Source: Clostridiales bacterium
Lineage (GTDB): Bacteria > Bacillota > Clostridia > Oscillospirales > Acutalibacteraceae
Direction: 5' to 3'
Length of the DNA stretch: 9,036 nt
NCBI GenBank assembly: GCA_022791355.1
Contig: JAAVYX010000135.1
Location: 1-9,036 of the forward strand
The notes beneath the pieces were generated by a model, which saw only the letters and a list, made by a program, of their open reading frames with translations, made no database searches and was not told the DNA's origin. Positions within the stretch are counted from its first letter, which is position 1; each line of letters starts with the position of its first letter. This document shows positions 7,001-9,036 of this stretch, piece after piece. The position numbers and the translations under genes are program-made.

Positions 7001-8274
7001 CCAGAACGGACGGCAGCCTCAATCTCCTGCTTTAAGGCCGCGTCGGTCTGCATGATATCGCCGGTCCACTGGAAGGAATAGCGATGAGAGGAAAGATTGG
7101 GCGGATACTGCATCTGTCCGCTGTAGATGCCGTCCACATTACCAATAATCAGCGGCCGCTCGTCCGGGGTGACCATCTTGGTGATCTCCTGGAAGAGATA
7201 CATGCCGATGCTTTCCTTGGGGATGCCCTCAAAGGGAGACTTGATGGACACGGTCCAGTTCCGGTCGAACCACCAGGAATCCAGACCCATCTCCAGCAAA
7301 CGGCGGAGATTGTCGTTGCGGTACTTCAGCTCGGCCTGCTCCAGCACGTGCATACCGTTCTGAGACTCGGGATGGTCGTTAAAGGTGACCCGCACATGCT
7401 TTTCGTCATGGGCGCGCCGTAAAAACCGCTCCATGTCGGGGAACAGAGCCGTGTTGATATCGTAGCCGTGGCTGCCGCCCTTGCGCCAGTCGGTATCCAT
7501 GACGAAGTTATCCAGGGGGAAGCCCTCGTCCCGGTACTTCTGGATGATATCCAGGGCGGTAACCTCGTTATAAGCATAGAAGCAGCTATGCCAGAGACCC
7601 AGGGTTTGCAGGGGAACCAGTTCGGCCGAGCCGGTCAGGTCCACAAAGTCCTGCCGGAGCTGCTTGGCGCTGCCCCCCGGCATAAAGATGTACATGTCGG
7701 GGGCGTTGTTGTCCGCGTCCCAGCCGTTGAGACCATTGTCAATCTCGCCCTCCGGCAGATAGTCATACCCCCATTCGGCGGGAACCACCCGGGGATTGTC
7801 CGCGATGGCCCAGGCGGCGGGGGTGTTGCCCGGCTCGGGGAGATACTGGTTGTTGTCAGGCAGGTCGGCGTAGGTCCAGATTTTTTTTCCCGCGGGGTCG
7901 GTTACATAAACGCCCTCCAGGGACTGGGCGTCCTCCGGCACATGGACGGTGTAGGAGGCGGTGACCACACGGGTCTCGCCGGCCGCCGTCTTGACCTCGG
8001 CGGATACGCCCGCCCAGTCCCGGCCGGTAATGTGGTAGGTCTGACGGTCCTCAAAGCCCTTGGGGCCCTTGACCTCCACCCGCGCCAGGGTATCCGACAA
8101 TGTCTGCACGCGGACATTGCCAATTTCGGTAGAATATCCCTTCTGCACAGCCGCCTGTAAAACGGCGTCGCTGGTCTCAGCCACGGGACGGGCTATGGCC
8201 GGAATGACGCAGGCCGTCAGCAGCATAGCGGCGGAAAGCGCGCAGCAAAGGATTCTTCTGCTTCGGTTTCCCAT
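4012..8274 (-). CDS. Secreted multidomain GH31 glycoside hydrolase with PA14 and dockerin
   Basis: 1,420 residues. The signal peptide (1-28) has either a signal peptidase I site after AIA-28 or a lipobox LTAC ending at C22. An N-terminal beta-domain (about 50-215) precedes the GH31 barrel (about 220-560). Catalytic residues are a likely nucleophile D337 in WWFD and acid/base D406 in WTGD; SADVGG (434-439) and FRYH (462-465) are typical GH31 positions. A PA14 domain (about 564-690) is nested in the C-terminal beta-domain, which resumes at REVFIPDGRW (698-707). A DUF5110-like domain (about 757-850, LYEDDQNS) follows. Two copies of an unnamed beta-rich module (about 923-1080 and 1104-1260), an alpha/beta linker (1261-1350) and a type I dockerin (1352-1420) complete it. 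GH31 retains alpha-configured exo-glycosidases and transglycosidases; host-glycan activity such as alpha-N-acetylgalactosaminidase is only a guess. AAGGAGAG 8 bases upstream supports the ATG at 8274. Confidence 0.95.
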   Translation of the reverse strand: MGNRSRRILCCALSAAMLLTACVIPAIARPVAETSDAVLQAAVQKGYSTEIGNVRVQTLSDTLARVEVKGPKGFEDRQTYHITGRDWAGVSAEVKTAAGETRVVTASYTVHVPEDAQSLEGVYVTDPAGKKIWTYADLPDNNQYLPEPGNTPAAWAIADNPRVVPAEWGYDYLPEGEIDNGLNGWDADNNAPDMYIFMPGGSAKQLRQDFVDLTGSAELVPLQTLGLWHSCFYAYNEVTALDIIQKYRDEGFPLDNFVMDTDWRKGGSHGYDINTALFPDMERFLRRAHDEKHVRVTFNDHPESQNGMHVLEQAELKYRNDNLRRLLEMGLDSWWFDRNWTVSIKSPFEGIPKESIGMYLFQEITKMVTPDERPLIIGNVDGIYSGQMQYPPNLSSHRYSFQWTGDIMQTDAALKQEIEAAVRSGAITGVPYVSADVGGHYGKNSPDQWTRWSQYAAFSPIFRYHSVGNDVNRAPWLYGEAAEYVAREYVQMRYRLMPVFYAAARKAYDTGLPITQRLDYNYPQYAESQDNTTYTIGDSILVAPIWEAGDREVIPAAWFSSEGRPGLKAEYFNDSGEQKLQGDPVLTRTDSQLFFDWGYGSPAEGVNPDHFSTRWTGKLTIGENDARLATTSDDGIRVWIDGKLEIDRWGSSNNETTMGTTVYKAGTEHDIKVEYFEGTGQAKLKVEAISMYPEGDSREVFIPDGRWIDVWSGQTYEGPQTVTVTHTLDTSPIFVRSGSVLPLVENVEYLGEKPWNKVTLDVYPSTQLDGVSQLYEDDQNSVGYKEGEYRTTALTTTYDKATGETVVTVGKAEGSFDGSDAFDKRTWTVRIHGLEGWGDVTAATLDGKTVAVNKFAKTDEASPFALTDGALDADVYEITFEKALTAESEIRVKFASPKDETLPDTSKAAVTFTASEKAVRPTVDLTASGSFDWTHYGSEDASTVVSKKEGEDVIGQLTVDGTAAVTEGSAVYTWSDGAPAASGSTNKGLALPDGSFSLKVKVGEEARRISLYIGAEDAAGRLELTGGAAAQLIEVDGSAGSVYKRIVIDASAADGEGELNIVYRKTDGKGTIHLMAVTSGDPAEDEKLKVTAVAEIEDVTGNTNLTSDSIKDWVHLGNGGNTSMVNRKKDVQQLLSAPVFTGSLMSVGDYPPISFSDGSPTESVAGSTNAVTAYQGSITLSAPSTSQWQELKVYHGGYESANTIEITDESGAKIASQSYTVGGSTQRKATTIRFRSGADSTISFKISGTGHVFVAAYTLADAADQAILDVVLEAASQAVAGMTVSNDTTADAILGLVEKAADKAGAACSWTKAFAKQDATDQAAGKITGEITLTYGVATAVLSIDKTIPKLSGSDIVPGDLDGNGEVTIQDVMEACKVLARQSAGKAPTAEEMLRGDLDGDNKISITDVMEICKILARKA
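4015..4221 (-). other. Type I dockerin module of the GH31 protein
   Basis: Residues 1352-1420 hold two calcium-binding F-hand repeats: GDLDGNGEVTIQDVMEACKV (from 1359) and GDLDGDNKISITDVMEICKI (from 1396), joined by a linker of about 15 residues. The D-x-D-G-x-G/N-x-V/I-x-x-x-D pattern is complete in both. Dockerins bind cohesins on scaffoldin or surface proteins. None is in the window, so the partner must be encoded elsewhere. Confidence 0.93.
4495..4962 (-). repeat. Tandem beta-rich module, copy B (within the GH31 gene)
   Basis: Residues about 1104-1260. It starts NLTSDSIKDWVHLG, has SFSDGSP at 1154-1160 and GSTN at 1166-1169, and ends with a beta-rich VFVAAYTLAD. Marker spacing matches copy A closely: DW to SDG is 44 residues here and 43 there. 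It probably folds as a jelly-roll-like carbohydrate-binding or spacer domain. Confidence 0.7.
5035..5508 (-). repeat. Tandem beta-rich module, copy A (within the GH31 gene)
   Basis: Residues about 923-1080. It starts DLTASGSFDWTHYG, has YTWSDGAPA at 972-980 and GSTN at 983-986, and ends with a beta-rich TIHLMAVTSGD. It is clearly related to copy B but diverged, so the duplication is old. I cannot give the module a family name. Confidence 0.7.
6205..6585 (-). other. PA14 domain nested in the GH31 C-terminal beta-domain
   Basis: Residues about 564-690. PA14 hallmarks are GLKAEYFND at 566-574, FSTRWTGKL at 611-619, ATTSDDGIRVWIDG at 629-642 and the strand IKVEYFEGTGQAKLKV at 671-686. PA14 domains usually bind carbohydrate or shape the active-site entrance. 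GH31 alpha-xylosidases are known with PA14 inserted elsewhere, in the N-terminal domain. Confidence 0.85.
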
Positions 8275-8282
8275 TTACGTTT

Positions 8283-8290
8283 CTCTCCTT
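8283..8290 (-). promoter_or_regulatory. Ribosome binding site of the GH31 gene
   Basis: AAGGAGAG on the minus strand, with 8 bases to the ATG at 8274. It supports that start, which is also the first residue of a normal signal peptide. Confidence 0.8.
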
Positions 8291-8305
8291 TTCTGATACT
8301 CATTC

Positions 8306-8333
8306 CGCATAAAACGCGAAAAGGTTTTATGCG
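8306..8333. repeat. Perfect hairpin in the GH31 leader
   Basis: CGCATAAAAC (8306-8315) and GTTTTATGCG (8324-8333) form a perfect 10-bp stem around an 8-nt loop. It lies 16 bases upstream of the GH31 ribosome binding site on the transcribed strand. No T-run follows, so it is not an obvious terminator. It may modulate translation or mRNA stability. Confidence 0.65.
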
Positions 8334-8351
8334 AACCGCAAAACGCGGCCC

Positions 8352-8366
8352 GGCGGCAAAGCCGCC
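8352..8366. repeat. GC hairpin in the GH31 leader
   Basis: GGCGGC (8352-8357) and GCCGCC (8361-8366) around AAA form a compact 6-bp GC stem between the leader hairpin at 8306-8333 and the three-armed element at 8380-8452. Confidence 0.55.
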
Positions 8367-8379
8367 AAGAACGTCACTC

Positions 8380-8452
8380 CATACGATTCTCAGCGCCGCG
8401 GCATGTAACGCCGCTAGTAAAAGATTTTCATCTTTTAATAAAGAATCGTATG
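8380..8452. repeat. Three-armed palindromic element in the GH31 leader
   Basis: An outer perfect 11-bp stem, CATACGATTCT (8380-8390) with AGAATCGTATG (8442-8452), encloses two further perfect hairpins. These are GCGGC (8398-8402) with GCCGC (8410-8414), and TAAAAGAT (8418-8425) with ATCTTTTA (8430-8437). The whole folds as a three-way junction or cruciform. It may be a mobile palindromic repeat (REP- or MITE-like) or a structured leader RNA. Confidence 0.65.
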
Positions 8453-8492
8453 ACAAATGCGTTGCCTCCATAGAGGAGACTCTTACATGATC

Positions 8493-8548
8493 ATAATAGC
8501 ATAGAAAATCTGTTTGGCATAGGATAGATGTTGACATTTCCATGCCAA
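8493..8548 (-). promoter_or_regulatory. Candidate promoter region of the GH31 gene
   Basis: Two alternatives exist on the minus strand. One is TTGGCA (8543-8548) with TATCCT (8521-8526) after 16 bases. The other is an extended -10, TGC-TATTAT (8493-8501), with a poor -35 box. Either gives a leader of about 210-240 bases that includes all the palindromes between 8306 and 8452. Confidence 0.4.
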
Positions 8549-8569
8549 TTTGTGTCACGAAAGGGAAAA

Positions 8570-8603
8570 ACGGCCGCCCCATCCGTTCGGACAGGGCGGC
8601 CGT
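8570..8603 (-). terminator. Terminator of the upstream dockerin gene's transcript
   Basis: ACGGCCGCCC (8570-8579) and GGGCGGCCGT (8594-8603) form a perfect 10-bp GC stem with a 14-nt loop. On the minus strand it runs straight into TTTTCCCTTTC; the plus strand has no T-run, so it acts on minus-strand transcripts. It lies about 285 bases beyond the stop of the right-edge gene and just upstream of the GH31 promoter, separating the two units. Confidence 0.75.
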
Positions 8604-8887
8604 ATTTACGCTGGGCATATTTCCACCAGGGCTGCGCCGGATTGTTATGGAAAGAAAAGGAATTTTGGAGGCGCAGAAAGCGCCTGTCAATGAGCAAAAT
8701 TCCGGTTTGCATTTTTGGAGGGTAAGCCCTAGTCTGTTATAAAACCGGAGAAAAGCCGGATAATTGTTCAGGAACAGGTGATTACAAGCAGGAAACCGCA
8801 AGAAATGCTTTCGCCTTTCGAGCATTTCGGACGCTGCTAGTGCCTGTTTATGGGCAAAAAGACCTTTTTTGTGTTTTTAAGCACGCT
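8604..8887. other. Gene-free spacer between the two dockerin genes
   Basis: No gene is supportable. Perfect inverted repeats include GAAATGCT (8802-8809) with AGCATTTC (8821-8828), which on the minus strand is followed by moderately T-rich TTGCGGTTTCC and could be an early terminator about 60 bases after the upstream gene. Others are AGGCGC (8669-8674) with GCGCCT (8680-8685), and TCCGGTTT (8701-8708) with AAACCGGA (8742-8749). Confidence 0.4.
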
Positions 8888-9036
8888 CTAGGCCTTTCTG
8901 GCCAAAATTTTACAGATTTCCATCACGTCGCCAATGGTAAATTGATCGTCCCCATCCAGGTTGCCGGCCAGCAGTTCCCCGGCCGTGGGAGTCTTTCCGG
9001 CCGACTGACGGGCCAGCACCTTACAGGCCTCCATCA
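8888..9036 (-). CDS. C-terminal end of a second dockerin-bearing protein (partial)
   Basis: The last 48 codons and TAG stop of a gene that continues beyond the right edge. The visible protein is the second half of the first dockerin repeat (MEACKVLARQSAGK), a linker, and the second repeat GNLDGDDQFTIGDVMEICKI ending LARKA. It matches the C-terminus of the GH31 protein almost residue for residue: MEACKVLARQSAGK and DVMEICKILARKA are identical in both. The second calcium loop begins with Asn where the GH31 dockerin has Asp (NLDGDD against DLDGDN), which is tolerated in some dockerins but may weaken calcium binding. The catalytic part is not visible, so no enzyme function can be given. It lies upstream of the GH31 gene on the same strand, with at least one terminator between them. 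Confidence 0.9.
   Translation of the reverse strand, partial: MEACKVLARQSAGKTPTAGELLAGNLDGDDQFTIGDVMEICKILARKA

Noticed and set aside
8217..8825. Minus-strand 202-codon frame covering the GH31 leader
   Set aside because: It translates through the terminator at 8570-8603 and all leader palindromes, overlaps the GH31 start in another frame, and shows no domain.

Overview
The window looks like a chromosomal segment of a gut-type Clostridia (Firmicutes), plausibly Oscillospiraceae/Ruminococcaceae. That guess rests on AGGAGG-type ribosome binding sites, GC-rich genes between AT-rich promoter stretches, and two adjacent reading frames ending in type I dockerin modules. No marker gene fixes the taxon. 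Every gene I can support lies on the minus strand, and each seems to be its own transcription unit with its own terminator.

Layout, left to right. 1-331 has no recognisable gene but is dense in nested inverted repeats and ends in a strong terminator hairpin (332-367). 405-1595 encodes a membrane-anchored YkuE/YaeI-like metallophosphoesterase. About 0.9 kb of noncoding DNA follows (1596-2521), holding two diverged, inverted copies of a palindrome-rich intergenic repeat. 2522-3406 encodes a microbial-type poly(ADP-ribose) glycohydrolase (PARG) macrodomain protein, whose stop codon sits inside an 18-bp terminator-like hairpin. 3407-3974 holds its promoter and further unassigned sequence.

The main gene is 4012-8274, a 1,420-residue secreted glycoside hydrolase of family GH31. 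A PA14 domain is nested in its C-terminal beta-domain. It also carries a DUF5110-like domain, two tandem copies of a beta-rich module I cannot name, an alpha/beta linker domain and a C-terminal type I dockerin. Its leader (8275-8490) is unusually structured, with a three-way-junction-like palindromic element and two more perfect hairpins. At the right edge (8888-9036) is the last 48 codons of another minus-strand gene, also ending in a dockerin nearly identical to the first.

Together the right half looks like part of a locus for extracellular dockerin-bearing enzymes that act on host or plant glycans and probably dock onto a cohesin scaffold encoded elsewhere. The metallophosphoesterase and PARG genes look like unrelated neighbours. 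I see no CRISPR array, tRNA, rRNA, transposase or phage gene.
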